From assembly GCF_011753055.1 (NCBI RefSeq), contig NZ_VWWJ01000010.1, forward strand, positions 124,001-188,000: 64,000 nucleotides of DNA, read 5' to 3'. Shown one piece after another: positions 48,560 through 57,144 of this stretch. Made by a program: the position numbers and the translations under genes. How positions within the stretch are numbered: the first letter of the stretch is position 1; every line of letters begins with the position of its first letter. The notes under the pieces are model-generated. The model did not search any database. It was not told where the DNA came from and saw only the letters and a list, made by a program, of their open reading frames with translations. Source of the stretch: Burkholderia sp. Ax-1719. Its GTDB lineage: Bacteria > Pseudomonadota > Gammaproteobacteria > Burkholderiales > Burkholderiaceae.

Positions 48560-50976
48560 TCCGGTCTATGCAAGTCGGCCCGGACTTGATTCTTAGGATG
48601 CGGCGGCGCAATCATCTGCAATATATCCAACTGGATAAAATCAGTCAACTCACCAAGGATATACAAAGAATAGGCGTGTCGCTCATAATATCCATTAAAA
48701 CCGCCATTGACCAATCTATTCACAAATCCAACATTCTCCGGAGAATATCCCCTATCAACTACGCGATTTATATTAATGCCCTGAGAAAATGGTTTTGAAA
48801 CCCAATAGAATCCTCCCGAATCGCATGCCAGATCATGATCTTCAGCCACGATATCGGGATCGAACCGCGGTGCCCATGTCATCAATTGTCCATTGTCATT
48901 GGGGTTCAACGTATAGTGCTGCGACGTGGACGTGATGCGTGGGTGAGCAGCGACGGAAGGAAGCCTCTCAATGTATGCTCCGGAATGGTCGGGGAGCTTT
49001 TTGTAATCACCGTAATCCTTGTAATTTCCGGCCCAGGTAAGCTGCATAATTCCTCTGCCATAGAAAGCGGTGTAGTATTGCGTTGCAGGATTTGCGCTCG
49101 AATACTGACCAAATCCCCATTCATGCATCAGTCTTCTTGTTCCACCGGGATTGCGCCATTGCGCCGTCTCCAGTAGGACCTGTGCCAAAAATACGGAAAT
49201 CCGTAGCCTGTCCGAACCAAGGTATTTTCGTGTACATTTATTTAGCGATACTACGTGACCTAACACGCGAGCACGAGCTTCAGCCTTAGTAATTGTATAA
49301 ATATGGTTTTCAGTTGTAATCGCAGTGCGCGGATTCCCGCTTTCAGAATAAAATAAGTAACGCGGAAATGTCATGGAGAATTCATCGGCACTCAACCAAC
49401 CACACCTCCTGAAGTGCCGGATAAACTGCAGCGGATGGAAGAACCAAAGTTTGCCATCGGGCAAACCCGTTTTGTCCCAGAACTGGAACTTCTTGAGCAG
49501 CGTCAGAAAGTCACTGTAGCCGGAGGGGTTGGTGTCCTTCTGTTTGCCGTAAAAACCATCCGGCTCATTCAGCTTTCCGTACCGCGTATCATTGTGAGCA
49601 CTGTCCCACTCGGACGGAGCCTCACAGATGAACCCCTTTAGCATCTGGCGAACTGAATCATTGCCGAGGATGTAGTTGCAGAGCGCATCCTCGTCCTGGT
49701 ACTCGTTATCCTTTCCGTTGACCACGGGAGGCAAGGCGTTATTGACGATTTTCTGCAGTGCCTCAACGTCACACATGCCGTCATCCTTGTACGGCGTATT
49801 CTGCTCACTGATCTTCGTCCAGCCTGTAAAGAAAGGGAAATCCGCGTCCGACAGCTTCACGATACCACTATCGTTCACATCGAGATAACCCTCCTTTCCC
49901 TGCTCATACGTAATCCGTAGCCACGTTGTGCGCGGATTGGCCTGGGCCATCGGATGCGAATTGCCGCTCACTCCTGGAGCGACGCCGACAGGAGTACTCG
50001 CCCCACCGTCCTGCAGCGTCGGGTTGTCCGACAGTATCCGACCAAAGCGCAGCAGTTCGTAGCCGTCGCTCGGGCATCGGCCATACAGCGCGGTAGCGCG
50101 CTTATACATATCATATTCGTACCCGTCTTCCTTGACGGGCTGCGGCGTCAGCAGCGTGCGCGTGCCATCCTGCGCGACGCTCCACGTGTTTGTGTAACGA
50201 CTGCCCTTTTGGAAGTACGTCTCCACGTGGAGCGTGTTCTGATTAGACCCAGACTGCAGCGCGTCAAACGCAATTCCTTTCAGCTTGCCATTCTCCGTGC
50301 CGGTTGGGCTGCCCAGAAATGACTGACCAGCAGGGATGATGAAGTACGTATGCCCCCAGTAATCAGTGCTGGGCGGTGTCGCAGGCTGCTTGTTGTCGAG
50401 TTGCGTGCCGCCGAAATAGGCGGTGAAATCCGCTGGCAACATGAAGATTTCGAAGTGAACCTGATGCATTCCGTGACAGGCCCCTGCCAACCCAAGGACA
50501 TCCTTCCTGTACACCCTCTTGCTAGCACCCGCTTGTCCTTCGCAGGACGTCGGCGTGCGCAGAAACTCTGGCAAGGACTCGACCTGGATGCCAAGCGCGG
50601 TATAGCTGTCCAGGTCCAGCAAATGCATGTACAGCGAGTAGAACGTGATAGAGCGGCCTTCGCCCGTCTCGGTCGAGTGCTTAAGCAGCACGAACCCTGC
50701 ATTGCTATCCAGTGCACCTTCGCCACCGTCGATGGCTTTCTGGCACACGCGGTACGCAACCACCTCGCCATCAGCGATAGCCCGCACGCGTTCGTTTTGC
50801 GTATCGGGCATCAGATGGACACCGGTATGCCAGCGTCTGTCAAAGGCGATGGGATAGATCCCGTGCGCTAATTCGAATTTATCGACCAGATCCATCATCG
50901 GATCGAGAACATCGTAGCCGCTGGACGCTGCATCCACTGCGCCCGCTGTGGGCAAAAAAGGAGGGCTGATAATCAT
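48556..50976 (-). CDS. T6SS effector with M23-like and GH19/lysozyme-like peptidoglycan hydrolase domains
   Basis: The 806-residue protein starts 2 bp after the vgrG stop. Residues 30-235 look like an M23/LytM peptidase: RRWHTGVHLMPD (first metal His), VRAIADGEVVAY, GFVLLKHST, ITFYSLYMHLLDLD, and HGMHQVHFEIF (second metal His pair). The C-terminal third is lysozyme/GH19-like, with VFLAQVLLETAQW (candidate catalytic Glu), YGRGIMQLTWAGNYKDYGDY and a late GGFYWVSKPFSQGININRVVDRG. The middle contains a helical linker and EEGYLDV-like segments. It would cut both the peptide and glycan parts of the wall in a rival's periplasm. No signal peptide is present, as expected for delivery on VgrG. Confidence 0.87.
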   Translation of the reverse strand: MIISPPFLPTAGAVDAASSGYDVLDPMMDLVDKFELAHGIYPIAFDRRWHTGVHLMPDTQNERVRAIADGEVVAYRVCQKAIDGGEGALDSNAGFVLLKHSTETGEGRSITFYSLYMHLLDLDSYTALGIQVESLPEFLRTPTSCEGQAGASKRVYRKDVLGLAGACHGMHQVHFEIFMLPADFTAYFGGTQLDNKQPATPPSTDYWGHTYFIIPAGQSFLGSPTGTENGKLKGIAFDALQSGSNQNTLHVETYFQKGSRYTNTWSVAQDGTRTLLTPQPVKEDGYEYDMYKRATALYGRCPSDGYELLRFGRILSDNPTLQDGGASTPVGVAPGVSGNSHPMAQANPRTTWLRITYEQGKEGYLDVNDSGIVKLSDADFPFFTGWTKISEQNTPYKDDGMCDVEALQKIVNNALPPVVNGKDNEYQDEDALCNYILGNDSVRQMLKGFICEAPSEWDSAHNDTRYGKLNEPDGFYGKQKDTNPSGYSDFLTLLKKFQFWDKTGLPDGKLWFFHPLQFIRHFRRCGWLSADEFSMTFPRYLFYSESGNPRTAITTENHIYTITKAEARARVLGHVVSLNKCTRKYLGSDRLRISVFLAQVLLETAQWRNPGGTRRLMHEWGFGQYSSANPATQYYTAFYGRGIMQLTWAGNYKDYGDYKKLPDHSGAYIERLPSVAAHPRITSTSQHYTLNPNDNGQLMTWAPRFDPDIVAEDHDLACDSGGFYWVSKPFSQGININRVVDRGYSPENVGFVNRLVNGGFNGYYERHAYSLYILGELTDFIQLDILQMIAPPHPKNQVRADLHRPE

Positions 50977-50978
50977 CT

Positions 50979-53513
50979 TCAGTGCGACAGGTTGTAGGTA
51001 TTTTTCATCTTCAGGCCGCCCTGAGGAAGCGTCGGCAGCATGGTATCGCCGCCTTCCGGCCCCTCGAAAGAGTGCGACGCGGCCTTGACGGTAAATTTCC
51101 CAGGACAACGGATTTCAACGTTGCCATTTTCAATGGTGATGCTTGCGCCGCCGCTCGTCACCACGACTTTCTGTTTTGCGGCGACCAGTACATCCTGACC
51201 TGCACTCGATATGCGCAACTGCTTTGCCGAAAACAGATCCAAGCCGTCGTTCTGTGCCTGGATTTCCACCTTGCCATTGCCCGCGAACAGTTTCATTCCC
51301 GCGCTCTGGACGAAAAAACTGATCTTCTCAGCCACACTTGCGACGAGCGATTTGGCCGCAGCAAAATAAATACTCTCGCCACTCACGAAATTCAGATTCT
51401 GGTCGGCGCTGATACGCGCGGACTTCTCTGTCGACAGGCCGATTCCAGATGGACTGCCGAACAGCATCTGCGGCTCGCTGAAAGCCGTCGCACTACCCGT
51501 GCCACCACCTGCCGTCCGACCTCCGCTGGAGTGGGCAGACACAGTATGCTTCGTCGCGCTGCTGTACTGCGTCAGCGAATCGTGGCTCAGTTGCAGGCTT
51601 TCTGCGTTGCGCTGCCTGCTCGCGTCCGAGAGACCTTTGACCACGTTTTCCGATCGGGCTAGCTGCTGCTGCGTGTCGGATGCATCGAACGGCTGGCTAC
51701 CTGTTGACGTTGTGTGCGTCGTGACATAGAGGCCCTTGTTCGCTCGTATGGCGCCATATGAATCGGTTCGCAGGTCGAAGCCGCTACCCATATACGAACC
51801 GCGAGTATTGCCATTCTGGTCAACAAGATAACCGAGATGGAGCAGACTGTTCGCGCTGCTACTGAAAAGACGCGCCCTCGTCTGCCCGGTTGCGTCGTCG
51901 AGCACCATCTCGTTATAGCCGGAGCCCGAGTACTCTTTTGAGCGATAGCCCGAGAGTATTCCGTTGCTGTTCCACTGTGGTTTGAGGACACCGTTGTAAA
52001 TCCGGTGCAAAACCAGTGGCCGGTCACAATCTCCGCCGACATAGCCAACGATGACCTCCTCACCGACGCGCGGAATATGGACACCGCCGTATCCACCACC
52101 TGTATCAGACTGTGCGACCCGTATCCAGCACGAGGCCCGCTCATTGCCAGGGTTCAGCCGGTCCCAGACGAACTGTACCTTGACGCGGTTCAGGTCATCG
52201 GTATAAACCTCCTCTCCTTTGGGCCCCACGACTATCGCAGTTTCAAGTTGCATCTCGGGCTTGCGGTGCTCGAAGGGGCTTCGATACGGTACGTTCACAC
52301 GTTGCGCCTCCACCTCGACCAGATAAGAGCCTTTGCTGCCGTCTGCGTGACTGACCGTCAACGGCTCGTTGCCGGTGACTTCCGCCCTCGCCTCTGTCAG
52401 TTGCTTCTTCAGGCTGTTAGGAAAGTTCGATTCGCCCGACGACAATGGCAGATTGTTTTCGATGTAGCGCCGCACCTTGATCGCGACGAATTCGCGCTGG
52501 CTCGCCGGATCGCGCTCATGCTCAGGATGGTTGCCCAGAACGAAGCGAAGTCCGGCATCGATGGCAAGTACGCCACCTGCGCCGTGATATCGCTTCGCTC
52601 GCGACTCCCATTCTTCCAGCCGGATTTTCGACAGGTGCTCGCCGCGGTCCTGCGTGGCGTACGTATATGGTCCGGTGTACTCGTACACCTCGGTTTGTTC
52701 CGGCAGCTTGCCCTGGTTCGCCCGAGTCGGCAACGTCGTGCCTTTGGGATTCGAAGGCGCTGAAGGTGCCTTATAGTCGAACGTGCGGGTCGTGTGAACC
52801 GAGCTTTGCAGCGTACGCGACGCGCCCCATTGCGTGAATGCATTGGCCGCGCTAGTAACGCCAGAACGATAGAAGTCGACAGTTTCCGGCGACATCACAT
52901 CGAGGTTGTAGACATCGTCAGTGATGACGAGCGTGTGCGTTTTACCGTCCGTGCTGTGCCGCCAGAAACAGAAGAGGCCTTCGTCCTCCATCAGGCGATG
53001 CATAAAATTCCAGTCTGTTTCACTCTGCCGACAGTAAGATCGCTGCGGCAGAGGCTGCGATAGCGCAAACTGGAAATATCCCTTCGCCTGCGGATGCTCG
53101 TTGAATACGTCAGTAATAATCTGGTCGACAGACGTGTTCTGCCAGCTCCGCATATCGCGGCGGAACTTCAGGAAATGCATCCACGATGCGAACGTGAGCT
53201 GATAACTGGTTGCGCCACCGTCCGCACCGAGTCTTCGCACAGTGTGGATATAGCCATTAACAGGTCTGTAGGATTTGTCTGCCTGCTGCAACCAGAGTGT
53301 CATCGGTTGCGCGATGAGTTTCTTGAGTTCGATATCGCCCGCCACCGACAGCATATCGACCGCGACACTGAAATCACGACCCAGCTCGCTGCAGCTAACC
53401 GCGCGGTGCGGCACAAGCGAATCCTTGGGCAACGATGGGATGTCGGTCTTCAGCAGCCGGTCCTGCTGGATCAGACCACCCAGGATGGCTTGGGTAAGTT
53501 CGGTCATGTTCAT
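50979..53513 (-). CDS. vgrG: Type VI secretion tip protein VgrG of module 3
   Basis: The 844-residue protein has the gp27-like base (RLLKTDIPSLPKDSLVPHRAVSCSELGRDFSVAVDMLS; FNEHPQAKGYFQFALSQPLPQRSYCRQSETDWNFMHRLMEDEGLF). The gp5 OB fold follows (VYTDDLNRVKVQFVWDRLNPGNERASCWIRV, VHIPRVGEEVIVGYVGG), then the DUF2345 region (SFFVQSAGMKLFAGNGKVEIQAQNDGLDLFSAKQLRISSAG) and a short C-terminal tail (FEGPEGGDTMLPTLPQGG). It is a close paralogue of 40308-42995 but lacks that protein's transthyretin-like tail, fitting a different cargo. The effector gene follows without a gap. Confidence 0.97.
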   Translation of the reverse strand: MNMTELTQAILGGLIQQDRLLKTDIPSLPKDSLVPHRAVSCSELGRDFSVAVDMLSVAGDIELKKLIAQPMTLWLQQADKSYRPVNGYIHTVRRLGADGGATSYQLTFASWMHFLKFRRDMRSWQNTSVDQIITDVFNEHPQAKGYFQFALSQPLPQRSYCRQSETDWNFMHRLMEDEGLFCFWRHSTDGKTHTLVITDDVYNLDVMSPETVDFYRSGVTSAANAFTQWGASRTLQSSVHTTRTFDYKAPSAPSNPKGTTLPTRANQGKLPEQTEVYEYTGPYTYATQDRGEHLSKIRLEEWESRAKRYHGAGGVLAIDAGLRFVLGNHPEHERDPASQREFVAIKVRRYIENNLPLSSGESNFPNSLKKQLTEARAEVTGNEPLTVSHADGSKGSYLVEVEAQRVNVPYRSPFEHRKPEMQLETAIVVGPKGEEVYTDDLNRVKVQFVWDRLNPGNERASCWIRVAQSDTGGGYGGVHIPRVGEEVIVGYVGGDCDRPLVLHRIYNGVLKPQWNSNGILSGYRSKEYSGSGYNEMVLDDATGQTRARLFSSSANSLLHLGYLVDQNGNTRGSYMGSGFDLRTDSYGAIRANKGLYVTTHTTSTGSQPFDASDTQQQLARSENVVKGLSDASRQRNAESLQLSHDSLTQYSSATKHTVSAHSSGGRTAGGGTGSATAFSEPQMLFGSPSGIGLSTEKSARISADQNLNFVSGESIYFAAAKSLVASVAEKISFFVQSAGMKLFAGNGKVEIQAQNDGLDLFSAKQLRISSAGQDVLVAAKQKVVVTSGGASITIENGNVEIRCPGKFTVKAASHSFEGPEGGDTMLPTLPQGGLKMKNTYNLSH

Positions 53514-54116
53514 GCGATTCCATCTTTTTGGGTAAATGCCTCGCGTGCTCTCCCACGCTGCCTGCGATGCTGACGTGATCTCGACACTAATACTTTACCG
53601 CAAATTGAATGCAGCGATGTTTCCGGAAGCGTCATATCGTATTTGAGCGCTCAGGTGACGGCCGTGTAATTCGGCATAGCTTTGCATTGCCATCTATTCA
53701 TTTCGTGTAAGTTATGAATCAGGCACCCTGTTATTTTGCCAGCCCCTATACTTGGCGTCCAAGACTGGCCCAACGACAAATGCCATAGCAATAAAAATCT
53801 AAGCTGATACTGGAATTTTCTTTTTAATTGATACGTTTATTGATTGCATATAAAGCCATCCCCTCTTTCGAAAAACTGTCCTGCGCTGGACACCACGCGA
53901 CAGTCGTAGACTAATAGGTATACTTCCAAACTTCTGAACGCAATGCGAATCGAATCTTTGACAGTTGAATATGCGAAATAAGGTAAGAATTGAGACTATA
54001 ACCAATCGCGGAAAGGTCCAAGCTTTCCGTCTTACCTTCTCGCGGCGTCGAGAATGATGCGTCAGTGAGCAGGTCAATCGGTCAACATCACCGGCTAGAT
54101 TGTTGAAAACCCAGGA
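53514..54116. other. Spacer upstream of the module 3 vgrG
   Basis: About 600 bp, AT-rich in 53690-53990, holding the vgrG promoter. One 92-codon minus frame (53799-54077) shows no recognisable domain. Nothing else was recognised. Confidence 0.45.
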
Positions 54117-54844
54117 TCAAGTCGGACCACGCACCAGCAAGTCGGTCTTGATCGTTGCATTCAGTTGATCGCCAACCACGAGTGGCGCGTCTGCCGTGCG
54201 GAAGTCCTTTGTATATTGCAGATCGATAAACATATTGTCGACGTGCCAGCTCCAGATGACAGGGCCTCCTGCCTTCAGGTGCTTCCATTGCTGGAGTGTC
54301 AACGGGTAGGTCGGGTCGGCATGTTGATACCCGGCGGCGGTGAATATCTCTGGCCGCTCACGGGGGCGTCGAAAGCATACGTATCCAGTCCGACAAGTCG
54401 CGACGTATCTGCCGCGATGAAACGTTTCCACCCTGCCCGGTTGATGCGCGCGATGACATCCATTACATAACGATAGATCGTATCGTCGTAAGCATTCAAC
54501 GCCGCCTGATCGTTGATATCGCGCGGTGACGCGGGAACCTTCAAGGTCACCTCGATATTGCGCACGCGCGCGCCTTGTTCGGAGTCCGACATGAATTCGA
54601 CGTCGGTTGCCTGCGGAAAGAGCACGCCATGCCGCTCGTCCTTGAATTGAAAGATCGGTTCAATGCCGGTCGCGAAACGGCTCGCGTCGTACATCAACGC
54701 AGTGGAAACCCCCGATTTCTTGATCGGGACTGCCGCCTTGTGCATGATCTCGTCGCTGTTCTCATCTAATCCGAACGACAGGTCTGCCGGCGTGCTTTGC
54801 TTCCCTTGCTGAACGCTTAAGCATCCTTCCACCCGCCGATCCAT
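54117..54844 (-). pseudogene. Decayed orphan immunity-like gene related to 38220-39125
   Basis: Two overlapping minus frames make one protein. 54844 to about 54310 gives ADLSFGLDENSDEIMHKAAV...VIARINRAGWKRFIAADTSRLVGLDTYAFDA. A +1/-1 shift near 54310 then leads into YPLTLQQWKHLKAGGPVIWSWHVDNMFIDLQY and the end NATIKTDLLVRGPT at 54117. Both halves align in order with the module 1 immunity-like protein (ILARLEAAGWRRFIDNESPRL; WTLYANGTYIEISLQ). The N-terminal export signal is missing. A short frame at 54969-54820 in the third phase may be the displaced beginning. No effector or vgrG accompanies it. A sequencing error at the shift cannot be excluded. Confidence 0.75.
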
Positions 54845-55143
54845 TCGGTTTCAACTGGGCTTGTTCCGATGTGCGGCGTGACATCTGCCGATGCGTTGAA
54901 CAACACCGTGTGATCCGCTGCCCTCCTGACATGGAACGCAGCACAGACACCCGTATTTGAGGCAGCCATAGTTCAGCGTGGAGTACGAACACCAGTGCTC
55001 ATTGAAACATAGCGGCCTCCTGCCGGTCGATCTTTCCCGCTAATTCCGTTCTATGTAGAGTAAGCCCGCTTTGCGGCACTAGATCGTTGGGCACGGAGCG
55101 CCAAAGTGGATCTCACTCAGGTCCTCCCCAGTCGACGGCCCTG

Positions 55144-55256
55144 CAATTCAGCCGTGGGCAGCAAATAACGTAAACGTGAAATCAGCAAAATCCGCCGGCC
55201 TCGTATGACCACACGCTCCCTTACGTCGCGTACTGCGCCACCCCATTGCCAAACGA
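55144..55256. repeat. Junction repeat copy D: P arm plus the authentic tautomerase 3' end, right end of the array
   Basis: The P arm, 55144-55220, starts CAATTCAGCCGTGGGCAGCAAATAACGT and matches copies B and C in its first half but diverges near the gene. 55221-55256 is the real end of the tautomerase gene (SFGNGVAQYAT plus TAA). No Q arm is present because the intact gene continues, as expected for the outer right boundary. Confidence 0.85.
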
Positions 55257-55604
55257 CCAGTTCTCCCTCGCGACATCGACGAGATTTACGAAGACATCCT
55301 CTTGCCTCACGCCGGGGTCCTGCGCCAGGTTTTCCGCGATCTTTGCGAACAACGCTTTCTTCTGCTCCTGCCCGCGCGTATTGTTCGCCGCAATCTGGAT
55401 GATGACGAGGTCGTCGCTACGTTCGATCCCCAGATAATGTCGGCCAAACAGAAAATTATCGGCGTCGTGCTCGGTGACGATCATGAACTGGTCGTCTTCG
55501 GGCACTTTGAACACTTCCATGAGCGCGCGATGCACGCCCTGCATGAGCGCTTTGCGATAAGTGGCGGGCTTGCCGGCGCGTACGGCGATTCGGGTGAGAG
55601 GCAT
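55221..55604 (-). CDS. Tautomerase-superfamily protein (catalytic N-terminal proline)
   Basis: The 127-residue protein starts MPLTRIAVRAGKPATYRKAL, exposing Pro1, the catalytic base of 4-oxalocrotonate tautomerase-like enzymes. It continues VHRALMEVFKVPEDDQFMIVTEH and DVFVNLVDVARENWSFGNGVAQYAT. Length and wording fit the longer MSAD/tautomerase type (about 130 residues). ATG 55604 is chosen so that Pro follows Met; the longest frame starts four codons earlier. Its last 12 codons are the sequence repeated at 37146, 43941 and 47787, making this gene the apparent target site of the T6SS module array. It is divergent from a LysR gene 92 bp away. Confidence 0.92.
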   Translation of the reverse strand: MPLTRIAVRAGKPATYRKALMQGVHRALMEVFKVPEDDQFMIVTEHDADNFLFGRHYLGIERSDDLVIIQIAANNTRGQEQKKALFAKIAENLAQDPGVRQEDVFVNLVDVARENWSFGNGVAQYAT

Positions 55605-55696
55605 GTCAGGCTCCATCGGGTTGAACGAACATGACAGAAGCTTAGTCCGCGTCTATCATAACAAACAGATATCACTGAATATTTCATTCATTTACG

Positions 55697-56554
55697 ATGG
55701 AAATGAAACCGCTCGATCTCGACGCTGTGCGCGCCTTCGTTCTGGTCGCGGAACTGCACAGCTTCACGCGCGCCGCCGATGCGCTGGGCACCACCCAATC
55801 GGCGGTGAGCCTCAAGCTCAAGCGGCTGGAAAGCCATCTTGGGCGTCAGTTGCTCGAACGCACGCCACGCGTCGTGCGCCTCTCGGCAGACGGGCTGACC
55901 TTCCTCGCCGCCGCACGCGATCTGCTGGGTGCGCACGAGCGCGCACTCGGCGCGCTCACGGGAGACACCCGCAGGCTTTCGCTGGGGCTGAGCGAGCACG
56001 TGGCCGACGCCCAGCTCGCGCGTCAGCTTGCGTTGCTGCGCGCGCACGATCCGGGTCTCGTGATCGCTTTGCATCTGGGTTTGTCGGGGCAGTTGCTTGC
56101 GCAGTTCGACGAGCGGCGTCTGGACGCCGTGATCGTGCGCCAGGAAGCCGATGAAGCACCGCGCAGCGACGCCCGCCCGCTGTTCGACGAGCCGCTGGTC
56201 TGGCTCGCCTCCCCCGATCTGCAATGGTCGCCCGGCACGCCGCTGCCGCTTGCGCTGCTTGCCGCGCCGTGCGCGGTGCGTGCGGCGGCCATCGGTGCGC
56301 TCGATGCGTGCGGAACGGCGTGGAACGAGGTGTTCGTGGGTGGCGGCGTGGCGGCCGTCGGTGCGGCGCTGGAGGCCGGTCTGGCGGTGTCGGCGCTGGC
56401 GCGTCGGGTGGCGCCACGCTCGCTGGTCGATGTCGGCGCCAAGCTCGGCTTGCCGCCTTTGCCGGTGTCGCGGGTGAATTTGCTGTCACGCGTGCGCGAA
56501 CCGCGCTCGGCGGCGACCTTGCAATTGCTTGCGTCGAGTCTGGGCAGCGCTTAA
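55697..56554 (+). CDS. LysR-family regulator divergent from the tautomerase
   Basis: The 285-residue protein has the LysR winged helix (LDLDAVRAFVLVAELHSFTRAADALGTTQSAVSLKLKRLESHLGRQLLERTPRVVRLS). An effector domain follows with LSLGLSEHVADAQLARQLALLRAHDPGLVIALHLG. It is transcribed divergently from the tautomerase gene and probably controls it. An ATG at 55703 would remove two residues. It is GC-rich and normal in codon use, which shows that ordinary chromosome resumes to the right of the T6SS array. Confidence 0.92.
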   Translation: MEMKPLDLDAVRAFVLVAELHSFTRAADALGTTQSAVSLKLKRLESHLGRQLLERTPRVVRLSADGLTFLAAARDLLGAHERALGALTGDTRRLSLGLSEHVADAQLARQLALLRAHDPGLVIALHLGLSGQLLAQFDERRLDAVIVRQEADEAPRSDARPLFDEPLVWLASPDLQWSPGTPLPLALLAAPCAVRAAAIGALDACGTAWNEVFVGGGVAAVGAALEAGLAVSALARRVAPRSLVDVGAKLGLPPLPVSRVNLLSRVREPRSAATLQLLASSLGSA

Positions 56555-56575
56555 GCGCGGAGGATCAACCGCGGA

Positions 56576-57034
56576 TCAACTCAGGATCGGCGGAAGTTCC
56601 TGCGGCTGGGGAGTCGTGCGTTTGGCCGATACGGCGGGCGTGGATGGAGCCGCAGGCGCGTCGACCATCAGCTTGTGGCGCTGGGCCGGACGAACCGCGG
56701 CCGGTTTGGCGGGCGCGTGCGCGCTGGTCTGACGCGTGGAGTGCGGTGTGTGCGGTTGCGCGCTCGAATGGCCGGTCGACGCTTTCGCCGAATGAGATGA
56801 CTTCGCCACCGCAATAGCGTGGTTCCCGCCATTCTTATGCGGCTGATGCAGCGTCGTTTTCGCAGCCGGGCCATTTTTGTGCGCCGACTGATGAGCCAAC
56901 TGATGCACAGATTTATGTGCCGGTTTATGCCCCGCATGCTGCGCCTTCGCGGCATGCGCCGCCACTGGCGCGGCTGCCCACGCCGTCGCCGTCGCGAAGC
57001 ACCCTGCCGCGACCATCACCACTACTGCACGCAC
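56576..57034 (-). CDS. Exported His/Ala/Lys-rich low-complexity protein
   Basis: The 152-residue precursor has a signal peptide (MRAVVVMVAAGCFATATAWA). The tail is almost entirely His, Ala, Lys, Ser, Thr and Pro with repeated HK and AH pairs (AHKSVHQLAHQSAHKNG), and it ends in a Pro-rich stretch. It has no recognisable fold and is probably disordered. About 20 histidines suggest metal binding in the periplasm, which is inference. Codon use is consistent with a real gene, and its stop lies 22 bp from the convergent lysR stop. Confidence 0.65.
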   Translation of the reverse strand: MRAVVVMVAAGCFATATAWAAAPVAAHAAKAQHAGHKPAHKSVHQLAHQSAHKNGPAAKTTLHQPHKNGGNHAIAVAKSSHSAKASTGHSSAQPHTPHSTRQTSAHAPAKPAAVRPAQRHKLMVDAPAAPSTPAVSAKRTTPQPQELPPILS

Positions 57035-57144
57035 GCCGCGCCTCCGTCGATGAGCCGTTGTCGGTTCGTATTAACCGGGCGGCGATTATACCCAACCCGA
57101 ATCAACGGCTATCGCGCCTCGCGGCATCGTCATCAAACCAGGCT

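Noticed and set aside
37146..55256. Reading the array as a prophage or a classical integrative conjugative element
   Set aside because: No integrase, capsid, terminase, relaxase or mating genes are recognisable; VgrG and PAAR are T6SS parts here, each with effector-type neighbours.
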